In this document: positions 26,745 to 35,952 of the stretch, piece by piece
Position numbering within the stretch: position 1 is the stretch's first letter
Layout of the letters: every line of letters starts with the position of its first letter
Assembly: GCF_020092905.1 (NCBI RefSeq)
Contig: NZ_JAGSGB010000002.1
Span: 620,001-684,000, forward strand
Direction: 5' to 3'
Length of the DNA: 64,000 bases
Source: Pacificimonas aurantium
Lineage (GTDB): Bacteria > Pseudomonadota > Alphaproteobacteria > Sphingomonadales > Sphingomonadaceae
Translations under genes and position numbers: made by a program
Notes under the pieces: generated by a model
The model's database searches: none
Told to the model about the DNA's origin: nothing
What the model saw: only the letters and a program-made list of their open reading frames with translations

Positions 26745-28730
26745 ATGACTAGGTTTACACGCTGGTGCGCGGGGGGACTCGCCGCGCTGTTTTCGGCACT
26801 GACGCCGGCCCTGGCGGCTGACCAGCCGGAGGACATCAACGCCCGGTTCGGGATCATGCCGTCGGCCACGGGGATGCGCCTGTCCCCGGACGGGACGCAC
26901 GTCAGCTTCATCGACCATTCGCGAGGCTATGAGGGACTAAAGATCGCCAATGTGGAAACGGGTGAGATCATCCCGCTGATCCGCTCCGACGGCGAGGTGC
27001 GCATGACGAGCTGCCTGTGGCTGAACAACGATCGCCTTGGCTGCCAGATGCTGGGCTCCTCGAACGTCGACGGAAAGCTTGTCGGCTATCAGCGGTTCCT
27101 GGCAATCGACAAGAATGGCGAGAACACACGCCAGCTGGGCCAGCGGGCAACGGCCCGGCATGTGGGCCTGAACCAGTTCGGCGGCCAGCTGATCGATATC
27201 CTGCCCGACGATCCCGAGCACATCCTGATGTCCCTCGAGCAGCTGCGTACCAGCCGGACGGGCAGTCAGATCGGGAGCGAAGAGGAAGGCTTCACGGTTC
27301 AGCGCGTCGACGTCGACAATAATCGCATGGCGAAGGTCGTGGGACCGATCGACCGGGCAGCTTTCTTTGCCACCGACACGAAGGGCGAAGTCCGCATTTT
27401 CGGCGAATATTCTGGGCATAGCGACCAGCGCTACGGACCGGTGATGGAACTGCATGTACGCGAGCCTGGCGGGCATGGCTGGACCCGATTGGCGGAGACC
27501 AGCCTCTCAGACTATGCGGCGCTGGAGTTCGAAGGCTTCAGCTCCGACGGAGATGAAGTCTATGTGCGTATCCCTTATGAGGGACATCTCGCCCTTGCGC
27601 GGCTTCCCATCGACGGCAGCCGTGCACCGGAGATCGTCTGGTCGAACCCGAATTACGACGCCGGGGGGCTGGTGACCTTCGGGCCGAACAAAAGGCCGGT
27701 TGGCGTCTCCTGGGCCGACGAGGGCAATCATATCGAATTCTTCGACCAAGAGCTCGCCCAGCTGCAGAATTCGTTGATCGCGGCGCTCGGCGGCGACATG
27801 GAGGTGTCGCTGATCGACGAAAGCTGGGACGGCCAGCGCATCCTGCTCGTCGCCTCCTCGGATACGAAGCCGGGCACATATTATCTCTTCGACCGGTCGG
27901 CGGGCGAGCTGCGGCCGCTGATGGACATCAGGCCGTGGCTGAAGAACGTCGCCCTCGGAAGCCGGCAGCCGATCTCCTATCCCGCCGCCGACGGCGCGGA
28001 GATCCCCGCCTATCTGACGCTTCCGCCGGGCAAGACGATGGAGGCCGGCCCGATGCCGCTTCTGGTCATGCCCCATGGCGGCCCCTCCGCGCGCGACTAT
28101 TGGGGTTTCGACTGGCTGGCCCAGACCTTCGCGGCACAGGGCTTTGCGGTCATCCAGCCGAATTATCGCGGCTCGACAGGCTTCGGCGCGCAGTGGAGCG
28201 GGCGTAACGCCTATCAGGACTGGGAGATCGCCATCAGCGACATTACCGACGCCGCTCGCTGGGCAATCGGGGAAGGGCTGACCACGCAGGACAGGACAGG
28301 TATCCTGGGCTGGAGCTATGGCGGCTACGCCGCCCTGCAGTCCGCAGCGATAGATCCGGACCTGTTTCAGGCCGTCGTCGCCATTGCCCCGGTCACGGAC
28401 CTACAGCAGCTGAAGGACGATATGATCGGCTTCATGCAGTATGACCTGAGGGCCATGAGTATCGGCACAGGTCCGCATCTGGTCGAGGGGTCGCCGCGGC
28501 GGCAGGCAGAGCATATCGAAGCGCCCGTGCTGCTGTTTCACGGCACGAAAGACACGAACGTTCTCGTGTCGCATTCGCGACGTATGGCGGACCGGCTGGA
28601 GAAGCTGGGCAAGCCAGTCGACTATGTCGAATTCGACGACCTGGACCACCAGCTGCCCCAGTCCGAAGCGCGCATAGAGATGCTGGAAAAGTCGGCAAGC
28701 TTCCTGAAGCGAGAGCTGGGAGCGCCCTAG
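26745..28730 (+). CDS. Exported S9 family prolyl oligopeptidase-like peptidase
   Basis: Predicted 661 residues with a signal peptide (CAGGLAALFSALTPALAA), a beta-propeller domain (about 40-390) and a C-terminal alpha/beta-hydrolase domain. The catalytic Ser is in GWSYGGYAALQ (about residue 525), with Asp in FHGTKDTNV (about 600) and His in DDLDHQLP (about 632). HGGPSARDYWGFDW is the usual oxyanion segment. It probably cleaves peptides in the periplasm. ATG 26745 gives a clean signal peptide. Its stop codon overlaps the stop of the opposite-strand gene. Confidence 0.9.
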   Translation: MTRFTRWCAGGLAALFSALTPALAADQPEDINARFGIMPSATGMRLSPDGTHVSFIDHSRGYEGLKIANVETGEIIPLIRSDGEVRMTSCLWLNNDRLGCQMLGSSNVDGKLVGYQRFLAIDKNGENTRQLGQRATARHVGLNQFGGQLIDILPDDPEHILMSLEQLRTSRTGSQIGSEEEGFTVQRVDVDNNRMAKVVGPIDRAAFFATDTKGEVRIFGEYSGHSDQRYGPVMELHVREPGGHGWTRLAETSLSDYAALEFEGFSSDGDEVYVRIPYEGHLALARLPIDGSRAPEIVWSNPNYDAGGLVTFGPNKRPVGVSWADEGNHIEFFDQELAQLQNSLIAALGGDMEVSLIDESWDGQRILLVASSDTKPGTYYLFDRSAGELRPLMDIRPWLKNVALGSRQPISYPAADGAEIPAYLTLPPGKTMEAGPMPLLVMPHGGPSARDYWGFDWLAQTFAAQGFAVIQPNYRGSTGFGAQWSGRNAYQDWEIAISDITDAARWAIGEGLTTQDRTGILGWSYGGYAALQSAAIDPDLFQAVVAIAPVTDLQQLKDDMIGFMQYDLRAMSIGTGPHLVEGSPRRQAEHIEAPVLLFHGTKDTNVLVSHSRRMADRLEKLGKPVDYVEFDDLDHQLPQSEARIEMLEKSASFLKRELGAP

Positions 28731-29410
28731 GTGCTGCGCGTCAGCGAGCTGACGATCCCGCGCAGGGTGCGGATTTCCTGGCTGGTATAGCCGGGACGCG
28801 TGAAGAGGCTGCGAAGCGTACGGCGGGCGGAGGCAATGCGGCTTTCGACGCGGAAATAGCCCGAGGTCTCAAGCGCCGCATCAAGCTGATGGACAAGCCC
28901 GTCCACCTCCTCCTGAGGGGCCGGGAGGTCCAGTTCCTCCCCGCGAGGGAGGCCCGCATGGCGCGACCATTCATAGGCGCACAGGATCACCGCCTGAGCG
29001 AGGTTGAGCGAAGAAAAGTCAGGGTTTACCGGCACGGTCAGGATTTCCTGAGCATGGCCGACCTCGTCATTGGCAAGACCGGTGGCTTCAGCGCCGAAGA
29101 GGATCGCGGTCCGCACGCTGCGCTCCACCGTTTCCTCTGCCGCTTCCGCCGGCGTCACCACTCGCTTGATCAGCCCGCGTTTCCTGACCGTCGTAGCGTA
29201 GACGTGTCGGCAGTCGGCAACCGCATCCGCAACGGAGGAAAACACCTCGGCATTCGCGAGAACCAGATCGGCTCCGCTGGCCGCTGGGCCGGCATCGGGA
29301 TTGGGCCAGCCGTCGCGCGGAGAGACCAGACGCATCCGCGTCAGTCCGAAATTGAGCATGGCGCGCGCGGCCGTGCCGATATTCTCGCCCAGTTGCGGGC
29401 GGACGAGCAC
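28727..29410 (-). CDS. TrmJ-like tRNA 2'-O-methyltransferase (SPOUT family)
   Basis: Predicted 227-residue SPOUT methyltransferase like TrmJ/LasT: LVRPQLGENIGTAARAMLNFG, ILFGAEATGLANDEV and the knot-forming VNPDFSSLNLAQAVILCAYEW. These methylate ribose at tRNA position 32. GTG 29410 is the first standard start, but it removes most of the first beta strand. A frame with no ATG, GTG or TTG continues upstream to a CTG at 29440 that overlaps the nrdR stop (CTGA) and has AAGGA 9 bases before it, so CTG could be the true start. Confidence 0.82.
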   Translation of the reverse strand: MLVRPQLGENIGTAARAMLNFGLTRMRLVSPRDGWPNPDAGPAASGADLVLANAEVFSSVADAVADCRHVYATTVRKRGLIKRVVTPAEAAEETVERSVRTAILFGAEATGLANDEVGHAQEILTVPVNPDFSSLNLAQAVILCAYEWSRHAGLPRGEELDLPAPQEEVDGLVHQLDAALETSGYFRVESRIASARRTLRSLFTRPGYTSQEIRTLRGIVSSLTRST

Positions 29411-29436
29411 AACGATCGGATTGAGGGCTTCGGTCG

Positions 29437-29931
29437 TCAGAACAGCGTATCCTTGGGCTCCGGGCCCGGGTCTTCCTCCTCGCCGCCGGGCATGCCGGTG
29501 ACGAGCTTTTCGAAATCGCGCGCCTCGCGGAATTCGCGGTAGACGCTGGCGAAGCGGACATAGGCAACTTCGTCGAGCGCGTGCAGCCCCTCCATGACGA
29601 GTTCGCCAAGGTCCTCCGCACTGATCTCGCCCTTCCCGCTCGCTTCCAGCTGACGCTGGATGCCGCTGACCAGCCGTTCGATCTTGTCCTCGGAAACCGG
29701 GCGCTTGCGGCAGGCGATGCTGATCGAAGAGGCGAGCTTCTCCCGGTCAAAAGGCTGCTTATCGCCGGACTTCTTGACGATTTGCAGCTCTCGAAGCTGA
29801 ACGCGTTCGAACGTCGTAAACCGCGCCGCACAGGCAGGGCATTGACGCCGGCGGCGGATCGCCGACCCGTCTTCAGTGGGCCGGCTATCCTTCACCTGGC
29901 TGTCGGGATTCATGCAGAACGGGCAGCGCAT
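29437..29931 (-). CDS. nrdR: Transcriptional repressor NrdR
   Basis: Predicted 164 residues. An N-terminal zinc ribbon ([17 protein letters not shown] and [17 protein letters not shown]) is followed by an ATP-cone (about 46-136) that senses ATP/dATP. NrdR represses ribonucleotide reductase genes. It lies 34 bases after glyA and is probably co-transcribed with rpiB, glyA and the methyltransferase gene. The C-terminal tail ([14 protein letters not shown]) is an acidic extension. Confidence 0.96.
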   Translation of the reverse strand: MRCPFCMNPDSQVKDSRPTEDGSAIRRRRQCPACAARFTTFERVQLRELQIVKKSGDKQPFDREKLASSISIACRKRPVSEDKIERLVSGIQRQLEASGKGEISAEDLGELVMEGLHALDEVAYVRFASVYREFREARDFEKLVTGMPGGEEEDPGPEPKDTLF

Positions 29932-29965
29932 GTCGATCCGCCCCCGAGGTTCCGGGAGCCCGCTC

Positions 29966-31270
29966 CTATCGCGCCGCGTAGATCGGGAAGCGCGCCGTCA
30001 GCGCTTCGACCCGTTGCTTCACGGCGCGCTCGACATCCGTGTTCCCGTCCGCGCCGTTCGCCGCCAGGCCGTCGAGAACATCGCCGATCATCTCGCCGAT
30101 TTCCTTGAACTCCGCCTGGCCGAAGCCGCGTGTGGTCCCTGCGGGCGTGCCGAGACGAACCCCGCTGGTCTTTGCGGGCGGAAGCGGATCGAAGGGCACG
30201 CCGTTCTTGTTGCAGGTGATCCCTGCCCGCACCAGAGACTGTTCCGCGTCGGCGCCCGTCACGCCGATAGGACGAAGGTCGACGAGCACGACATGCGTGT
30301 CCGTGCCGCCCGATACCAGGTCGCAGCCGCGGCTTTCGAGCGTGGAGGCAAGCATCTTCGCATTGGCGATGACGGCCTCGGCATAACCGCGAAATCCGGG
30401 ACGCAGCGCCTCTCCGAATGCGACCGCCTTTGCTGCAACCACGTGCATGAGAGGTCCGCCCTGAAGGCCCGGGAAGACGGCGCTGTTCAGCTTCTTGCCG
30501 AGAGCCTCGTCATTCGAGAGGATCATGCCACCACGCGGTCCGCGCAGCGTCTTGTGCGTCGTCGTCGTGACGACATGCGCATGCGGCAGCGGGCTGGGAT
30601 GCGCGCCGGCCGCAACCAGTCCTGCGAAATGGGCCATGTCGACATGCAGATAGGCGCCGACCTTGTCGGCGATCTCGCGGAACCGCGCAAAATCGATATG
30701 GCGCGGATAGGCGCTGCCGCCGGCAATGATCAGTTTCGGCTTCGCCTCAACCGCCTGCGCTTCTAGCTCGTCATAGTCGATCAGGTGGGTGTCTTCGCGG
30801 ACACCGTATTGAACCGCATCGAACCATTTTCCCGACTGGGCCGGCGGCGCGCCGTGGGTCAGATGACCACCAGCGGCAAGGCTCATGCCCATGATCGTGT
30901 CGCCAGGCTTCACCAGCGCCAGCATCACCGCGCCGTTTGCCTGCGCGCCGGAGTGAGGCTGCACGTTGGCGTAGGAGCAGTCGAACAGCGCCTTGGCCCG
31001 GTCGCGGGCCAGGTCCTCGACCGTGTCCGACGGACCGCAGCCCGCATAGTAGCGGCGTCCCGGATACCCCTCGGCATATTTGTTCGTCAGAACGGAGCCC
31101 TGCGCTGCCAGCACCGCTTCGGACACGATGTTTTCCGAGGCGATCAGCTCGATCTCGGTCTGTTCCCGGTGAAGTTCGTCCTGAATGCCGGAGAAGACTT
31201 CCGGATCGGCAGCCTCCAGGCTTTCGGTGAAGAAGCCATCGTAGGATTCGAATTCGGGGTTCGTGCTCAT
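29966..31270 (-). CDS. glyA: Serine hydroxymethyltransferase
   Basis: Predicted 434-residue PLP enzyme interconverting serine and glycine with tetrahydrofolate as one-carbon carrier. The PLP Lys lies in [14 protein letters not shown] (about residue 238). [18 protein letters not shown] and [15 protein letters not shown] are family blocks. ATG 31270 ([14 protein letters not shown]) is the correct start; the frame remains open upstream only as read-through of rpiB in another frame. The start overlaps the rpiB stop by one base. Confidence 0.97.
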   Translation of the reverse strand: MSTNPEFESYDGFFTESLEAADPEVFSGIQDELHREQTEIELIASENIVSEAVLAAQGSVLTNKYAEGYPGRRYYAGCGPSDTVEDLARDRAKALFDCSYANVQPHSGAQANGAVMLALVKPGDTIMGMSLAAGGHLTHGAPPAQSGKWFDAVQYGVREDTHLIDYDELEAQAVEAKPKLIIAGGSAYPRHIDFARFREIADKVGAYLHVDMAHFAGLVAAGAHPSPLPHAHVVTTTTHKTLRGPRGGMILSNDEALGKKLNSAVFPGLQGGPLMHVVAAKAVAFGEALRPGFRGYAEAVIANAKMLASTLESRGCDLVSGGTDTHVVLVDLRPIGVTGADAEQSLVRAGITCNKNGVPFDPLPPAKTSGVRLGTPAGTTRGFGQAEFKEIGEMIGDVLDGLAANGADGNTDVERAVKQRVEALTARFPIYAAR

Positions 31271-31710
31271 CAATCGCTTTCCAGCTTGTCGACGCGGCGC
31301 TGGTGGCGTCCGCCTTCGAATTCGGTTGTCAGAAACTGGTGCAGGCAGTCCTTCGCCACCTCGTCGCCGATCAGCCGCTCGCCCAGCGAGAGAATGTTGG
31401 CATCGTTGTGGGCACGGGTAAGCCGCGCCATCAGGCCGTTCATACAGGTCGCGGCGCGCGCGCCCTTCACCTTGTTCGCGGCAATCGCGATGCCGATGCC
31501 CGACCCGCATATCGCGACCCCCAGCATCTCGGCATCCGCGGCGACCGTTTCCCCGAGCTTTCGGCCATAGTCGGACCAGTCGACCGATTCGGCGCTGTCG
31601 GTGCCGAGGTCGATGACCTGATGTCCGGCCTCTTCCAGCCAGGATTTTACCTTGGATTTCAGAACGAAGCCCGCATGATCGGAGGCGATGGCTATCTTGC
31701 GCTGCGTCAT
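31270..31710 (-). CDS. rpiB: Ribose-5-phosphate isomerase B
   Basis: Predicted 146-residue RpiB/LacAB-type sugar-phosphate isomerase of the pentose-phosphate pathway. [25 protein letters not shown], the catalytic Cys in [17 protein letters not shown] and [26 protein letters not shown] are diagnostic. It heads the rpiB-glyA-nrdR block, a frequent alphaproteobacterial arrangement. Confidence 0.95.
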   Translation of the reverse strand: MTQRKIAIASDHAGFVLKSKVKSWLEEAGHQVIDLGTDSAESVDWSDYGRKLGETVAADAEMLGVAICGSGIGIAIAANKVKGARAATCMNGLMARLTRAHNDANILSLGERLIGDEVAKDCLHQFLTTEFEGGRHQRRVDKLESD

Positions 31711-31774
31711 GCCACTGCATCTAGTGGATCAACGCTGCGGGCGCCACCATAGACATGGTCGCATGAACGGTCGG

Positions 31775-32896
31775 TCAGGCGCCCGGATCAGGTGGCGGGA
31801 TGAACCTGTTACCGGCTCCCTTCCGTGAAGGGCCGGCCGGCGCGGGATATGCTTCCCGGTCCCTTGGCGGCACCGGCAGGCCGGTCGAAAAACCAGGCTT
31901 ACCGGGAAGGCTGCGCGCGCCAATTTCGTTAAGCCGGCTCTCGACCATATCACAAAAGCGTTCGTCGTCGCTGAGGAGTAAGGTCTCTGCATTCAGATAG
32001 CGGGAGCGCAAGTTGAAGTTGAGACTGCCCGTCCAAACCTGGCGGCGCCCTGCGATCCGTGCGTATAGCATTTTGGCATGCATCGGCGCAGTTGCGGTAT
32101 CGCCGACGCGGGTAAGCTCGAGCGAAGAATAGCGACGCACGGAAGCGGGTACGCGGCGCTGGCTGTCATGTACAAACAGCATGACGTGGGCACCACGCGC
32201 CGCGCCCGCATCAAGCGCCGCCAGAAGAGGGCCCGGCTTCAGGTGCGAAATTGCGGCAGTAACTTCGTCACCCGGGCCCAGCTTCGCGAGCGACGGCGAT
32301 AGCGGAGATGCCCCAAGTCTCGGATAGCGGAACAGCTGCGTACCTCGGGCGCGCGCAACGCGCGTGTAGCGCCGGTCGAAGCGGACTAGCGGGGGCACGC
32401 CGCGGCCAAGCATCTCCACGGTTCGCCTTCCGGCCTCCACCAATTCCGGTGCCCGCAGTTCGACAAGCAGATTGTCGCCGCGATCCTGATCACCGATGGC
32501 GGCGAGGATGTCAGGGTCATCTACCTCATCGCCGGAGGGATTGAACGACCCGATCCAACAACGGTCTGGATGAGAGAAAGCATAAACCTTGCTGTGAAGC
32601 CGGCCCGGCCACCAGCGCCTCGCCGTCAGCCTGTCGACGCCGCCACGTTGCAGGATATCGACGACGCACGCATTCGCGTCGGCCCGGCGTGGTGTCCGCT
32701 CCATCGTGATGCAAACCTGCACACCGCGCCGCTGGGCCGCCACTAGAGCGCGGGCCAACCGGCGGTCGCGGAAATAATAGGTGGCCCAATCAATTCTGCC
32801 GCCCGGCGGAACCGCCTCGATTTCGCTTTGCAGAAGATCGCGCAGCCGGCGCGGCTTCATGTCCGGACCGCCGAAGACCACTCGACCGATCGCCAT
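31775..32896 (-). CDS. Phospholipase D-like (HKD) domain protein
   Basis: Predicted 373 residues with two HKD-type half sites: LHSKVYAFSHPDRCWIGSFN (about 108-127) and MHAKMLYARIAGRRQVWTGSLN. Both keep H-x-K followed by a Gly-Ser-x-Asn, but the Asp of HxKx4D reads His/Asp in the first and Arg in the second, so it could be a phosphodiesterase of altered activity. There is no signal peptide. The Pro-rich C-terminus (about 325 onward) looks disordered. The substrate (lipid or nucleic acid) is unknown. Confidence 0.72.
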   Translation of the reverse strand: MAIGRVVFGGPDMKPRRLRDLLQSEIEAVPPGGRIDWATYYFRDRRLARALVAAQRRGVQVCITMERTPRRADANACVVDILQRGGVDRLTARRWWPGRLHSKVYAFSHPDRCWIGSFNPSGDEVDDPDILAAIGDQDRGDNLLVELRAPELVEAGRRTVEMLGRGVPPLVRFDRRYTRVARARGTQLFRYPRLGASPLSPSLAKLGPGDEVTAAISHLKPGPLLAALDAGAARGAHVMLFVHDSQRRVPASVRRYSSLELTRVGDTATAPMHAKMLYARIAGRRQVWTGSLNFNLRSRYLNAETLLLSDDERFCDMVESRLNEIGARSLPGKPGFSTGLPVPPRDREAYPAPAGPSRKGAGNRFIPPPDPGA

Positions 32897-33004
32897 GTCT
32901 ACTCCTGAACAATACAAGGTTCAGCCGATAAAATAGGACGGCGACAGCCCGTCGCGATAACGAAAGGCAAAAATGGAGACCTAGACAGAGGCGGTCGGCG
33001 GTAT

Positions 33005-33883
33005 ATGGTGTCATACATGACTATATCACTTCGGGTCATGCTTGCTGCGCTGGCGGTGACCATGTCTGTTCCCGCCTGGGCAGGCCCCGCTCCTACCGTC
33101 GAAGTGATGGTGCTGGGGACCTACCACTTCGCCAATCCCGGCGCGGACATCGCGAATGTGGACGTGGAGGATGTCCTCCTGCCCGGTCCGCAGGCGGAAA
33201 TCGAAGCGATCGTGGAGGCGCTGTCTGCATGGCAGCCGGACCGGGTCCTGATCGAACGCGCACCCGATACCGCCGACTATGCCGTCCCCGCCTATGCTGC
33301 CTACCGTGCGGGAGAGCGGGAGCCGGAACGATCCGAAGACTATCAGATCGGCTTTCGGCTAGCGGACCGCCTGGGCCATGAGGCGGTTTACGGGTTCGAC
33401 GAACGCGGCGAAGGCGGCACAGACTATTTCCCCTTCGGCGCCGTGCAGCAGGTGGCCTCCGACACCGGCCAGGAGGCCGAACTGGAAGCGTGGATGGACG
33501 ATATCCATGCGCTGACAGCGCGGATGACACAGACGCAGGGCCAGCGAACCATCGCAACCAGCTTCGCCCTGATGAACACCGCAGAAACCGTGGCGGCAGA
33601 GCATTCGCGCTTCTATCTGGGCCTGAACCTCATCGGCGACAGGGCGCGCCTGCCCGGTGCGGAGCTGAACGCGATGTGGTTCATGCGCAATGCGAAGATG
33701 TTCGCCAAGCTGCAGCAGATCGCGGAGCCGGAAGAGCGCGTTCTGGTCATCGTCGGCGCAGGCCATGCCTATTGGCTGACCTATCTGGCCGAGAACACGC
33801 CGGGCTATACGCGGGTCAGTCCCGTGCCCTGGCTGGAGAAGGCCGACGCGCTGCTCGGGGAAGCGGGCGCCGCAAAGGACTAA
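33005..33883 (+). CDS. Exported DUF5694-like protein
   Basis: Predicted 292 residues: a signal peptide ending SVPAWA, then VEVMVLGTYHFANPGAD (the GTYHF motif of a TraB/ChaN-like fold), DRVLIERAPDT and the late segment RVLVIVGAGHAYWLTYLAENTPGYT. This matches the DUF5694 pattern and is a distant relative of the TraB/GumN protein at 1.8-2.7 kb. Function is unknown. The start may be ATG 33005 or ATG 33017. Confidence 0.68.
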   Translation: MVSYMTISLRVMLAALAVTMSVPAWAGPAPTVEVMVLGTYHFANPGADIANVDVEDVLLPGPQAEIEAIVEALSAWQPDRVLIERAPDTADYAVPAYAAYRAGEREPERSEDYQIGFRLADRLGHEAVYGFDERGEGGTDYFPFGAVQQVASDTGQEAELEAWMDDIHALTARMTQTQGQRTIATSFALMNTAETVAAEHSRFYLGLNLIGDRARLPGAELNAMWFMRNAKMFAKLQQIAEPEERVLVIVGAGHAYWLTYLAENTPGYTRVSPVPWLEKADALLGEAGAAKD

Positions 33884-33894
33884 ACCCTGGGCGC

Positions 33895-35133
33895 CTAGGC
33901 GGCGAGCCGCAGCTCCAGCCTGTCCCAGACTTCGACAAGCGCCTTTACGAGGTCCTTCATCATCGCCTCGTCATGGTGCGGACCCGGCGTGAAACGCAGG
34001 CGCTCTGTCCCGCGCGGAACGGTCGGATAGTTGATGGGCTGGACGTACATGCCATATTCCATCAGCAGCACATCGGAGATGCGCTTCGCCTTCACCGGAT
34101 CGCCGACCTGCAAGGGGACGATGTGCGTGACCGAGGGCATCACCGGCAGACCGGCCTCCAGCATCAATTCTTTCAGCCGCGACGCCGCGGCCTGCTGCGC
34201 ATCGCGTTCCTCTGCCGATTCCTTCAGATGGCGTACGCTGGCAAGCGCGCCCGCGACGAGAACCGGCGACAGGCTGGTCGTGAAGATGAAGCCGGGGGCA
34301 TAGCTGCGAATGACGTCGATCAGGGTCTTCGACGCGGCGATGTAACCGCCCATGACCCCGAAGGCCTTGCCGAGCGTTCCCTCGATGATCGTCAGGCGGC
34401 TTGCGACATCGTCGCGCTCGGAAATGCCGCCGCCATGCGCGCCGTACATGCCGACCGCATGCACCTCGTCGAGATAGGTGAGCGCATTATACCGGTCGGC
34501 AAGGTCGCAGATTTCCGCGATGGGAGCGACATCGCCGTCCATCGAATAGACGCTCTCGAAGGCGATCAGCTTCGGCGCCGCCGGATCGTCGGCGGCAAGC
34601 AACTCTTCGAGATGCGCCAGGTCGTTATGGCGCCAGACGCGCTTCTCGCAGCCCGAATTGCGGATGCCGGCAATCATGGACGCGTGGTTCAGCTCGTCCG
34701 AATAGACGATGCACCCCGGCAAAAGCTTCGCGAGCGTCGACAGCGTCGCCTCGTTCGACACATAGCCCGAGGTGAACAGCAGGGCCTGCTCCTTGCCGTG
34801 CAGGCTGGCCAGTTCGGATTCCAGCTCCACGTGAAGATGCGTGTTGCCGCCGATGTTGCGCGTCCCGCCCGAGCCGGCGCCGACGTCGTGCAAAGCACCT
34901 TCCATGGCTTCCACGACCTTCGGATGCTGGCCCATGGCCAGATAGTCGTTCGAACACCAGACCGTGATCGGCTTCGGACCATTGTGACCGGCAAAGCAGC
35001 GGGCGTTCGGGAACTGGCCGCGATTGCGCATGATGTCGATGAACACGCGGTAGCGACCTTCCTCGTGAAGACGCTCGATCGCCTTCGAGAAAATCTGGTC
35101 GTAGTCCACGGAGGGCTTCGCTGCTTCACTCAT
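33895..35133 (-). CDS. hemA: 5-aminolevulinate synthase
   Basis: Predicted 412-residue PLP enzyme condensing glycine and succinyl-CoA, the entry step of heme synthesis in alphaproteobacteria (C4 pathway). The PLP Lys lies in [14 protein letters not shown] (about residue 256). [28 protein letters not shown] and [18 protein letters not shown] are family blocks. ATG 35133 ([15 protein letters not shown]) fits the family; the frame upstream to 35358 is not family-like. The convergent stop of the DUF5694-like gene is 11 bases away. Confidence 0.96.
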   Translation of the reverse strand: MSEAAKPSVDYDQIFSKAIERLHEEGRYRVFIDIMRNRGQFPNARCFAGHNGPKPITVWCSNDYLAMGQHPKVVEAMEGALHDVGAGSGGTRNIGGNTHLHVELESELASLHGKEQALLFTSGYVSNEATLSTLAKLLPGCIVYSDELNHASMIAGIRNSGCEKRVWRHNDLAHLEELLAADDPAAPKLIAFESVYSMDGDVAPIAEICDLADRYNALTYLDEVHAVGMYGAHGGGISERDDVASRLTIIEGTLGKAFGVMGGYIAASKTLIDVIRSYAPGFIFTTSLSPVLVAGALASVRHLKESAEERDAQQAAASRLKELMLEAGLPVMPSVTHIVPLQVGDPVKAKRISDVLLMEYGMYVQPINYPTVPRGTERLRFTPGPHHDEAMMKDLVKALVEVWDRLELRLAA

Positions 35134-35191
35134 GGTGGGCCGGTTTACGAGACTGAGCGGCACGTTGAACACCCCCTTTTGTCGCAAGAAC

Positions 35192-35761
35192 TTACTGCGA
35201 ACCGTTCGCATGTTTTGACAGAGACCCGCCAGTGCTCTGGCGGTGCCGGTACGCGGACAGCATTCGGTCCGCCAGCGCGGCATTTCCTTGATCTCGCGCA
35301 AGGCCGGCCGCGCTATTTCCGGACGCATCCGCCAACAGCGGATCGGCGCCTGCCGCAACGAGCATGTCCGCCTGCGCCGTGCGGCCGAACAGGGCCGCGA
35401 GCATAAGCGCGGTCTGCCGGGCGCCGTTCACCTGGTCGACGTCGCAGTCCGTCTGCAACAGCCTCGCGGCGAGTTCGTCATACCCTTTGAACGCCGCGCC
35501 CATCTGGGCGGTATTTCCCCGCGCATCTCCGGCGCAGGGGTCCGCCCCGGCCTCGAGCAGCGTGTCGACGGCATCCATGTGGCCATTATAGGCGGCGAGG
35601 ATGAAGGCGGTGGCTCCGCTCTCGGTACGCGCATCGACGGGCGCTCCGGCCTCCACGAGGCCGCTGAGAAGGTCGGTGTCGCCGCTACGCGCGGCATCGA
35701 AAAAGGCTGCGCGGACGGTCTCGGGCGCGATACTGCTCGATGACTGTGCATGACCGGGCAC
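35192..35761 (-). CDS. Ankyrin-repeat protein, apparently exported, with unclear start
   Basis: About 189 residues from the first standard start codon (GTG 35761), with four ankyrin repeats of about 33 residues (for example [26 protein letters not shown] and [26 protein letters not shown]). The frame upstream encodes a textbook signal peptide ([22 protein letters not shown]) back to a TAG at 35822-35824. That stretch contains no ATG, GTG or TTG codon. Either a rare start is used, or a start was lost and this is a decaying gene next to the island edge. Confidence 0.65.
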   Translation of the reverse strand: MPGHAQSSSSIAPETVRAAFFDAARSGDTDLLSGLVEAGAPVDARTESGATAFILAAYNGHMDAVDTLLEAGADPCAGDARGNTAQMGAAFKGYDELAARLLQTDCDVDQVNGARQTALMLAALFGRTAQADMLVAAGADPLLADASGNSAAGLARDQGNAALADRMLSAYRHRQSTGGSLSKHANGSQ

Positions 35762-35952
35762 AGCGGCGAGAAGCGCCGCGATGACGGCGCCGGCAACTGG
35801 GAACTTTCGATTTAGGCGACGCTAGACTACGCTGATGTTGTAAAAACAACGACTTAGCCAAAAACATCTACGCCAGGATTGCCTCCAATTCGCCCCTTTT
35901 TCCGCTTGCGTGATTACCCGGTGATTGCCAGAAAAAGGCCACGAGGTATCGC

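Noticed and set aside
33490-35406. Very long open frame (638 codons) on the plus strand across hemA
   Set aside because: It lies antisense to the well-conserved hemA, is rich in Arg/Gln/His typical of antisense frames in GC-rich DNA, and shows no domain.
35822-35952. Possible tRNA or tmRNA 3' end as the integration target beside the integrase
   Set aside because: No acceptor stem, T arm or CCA end could be found; the attachment site stays unknown.
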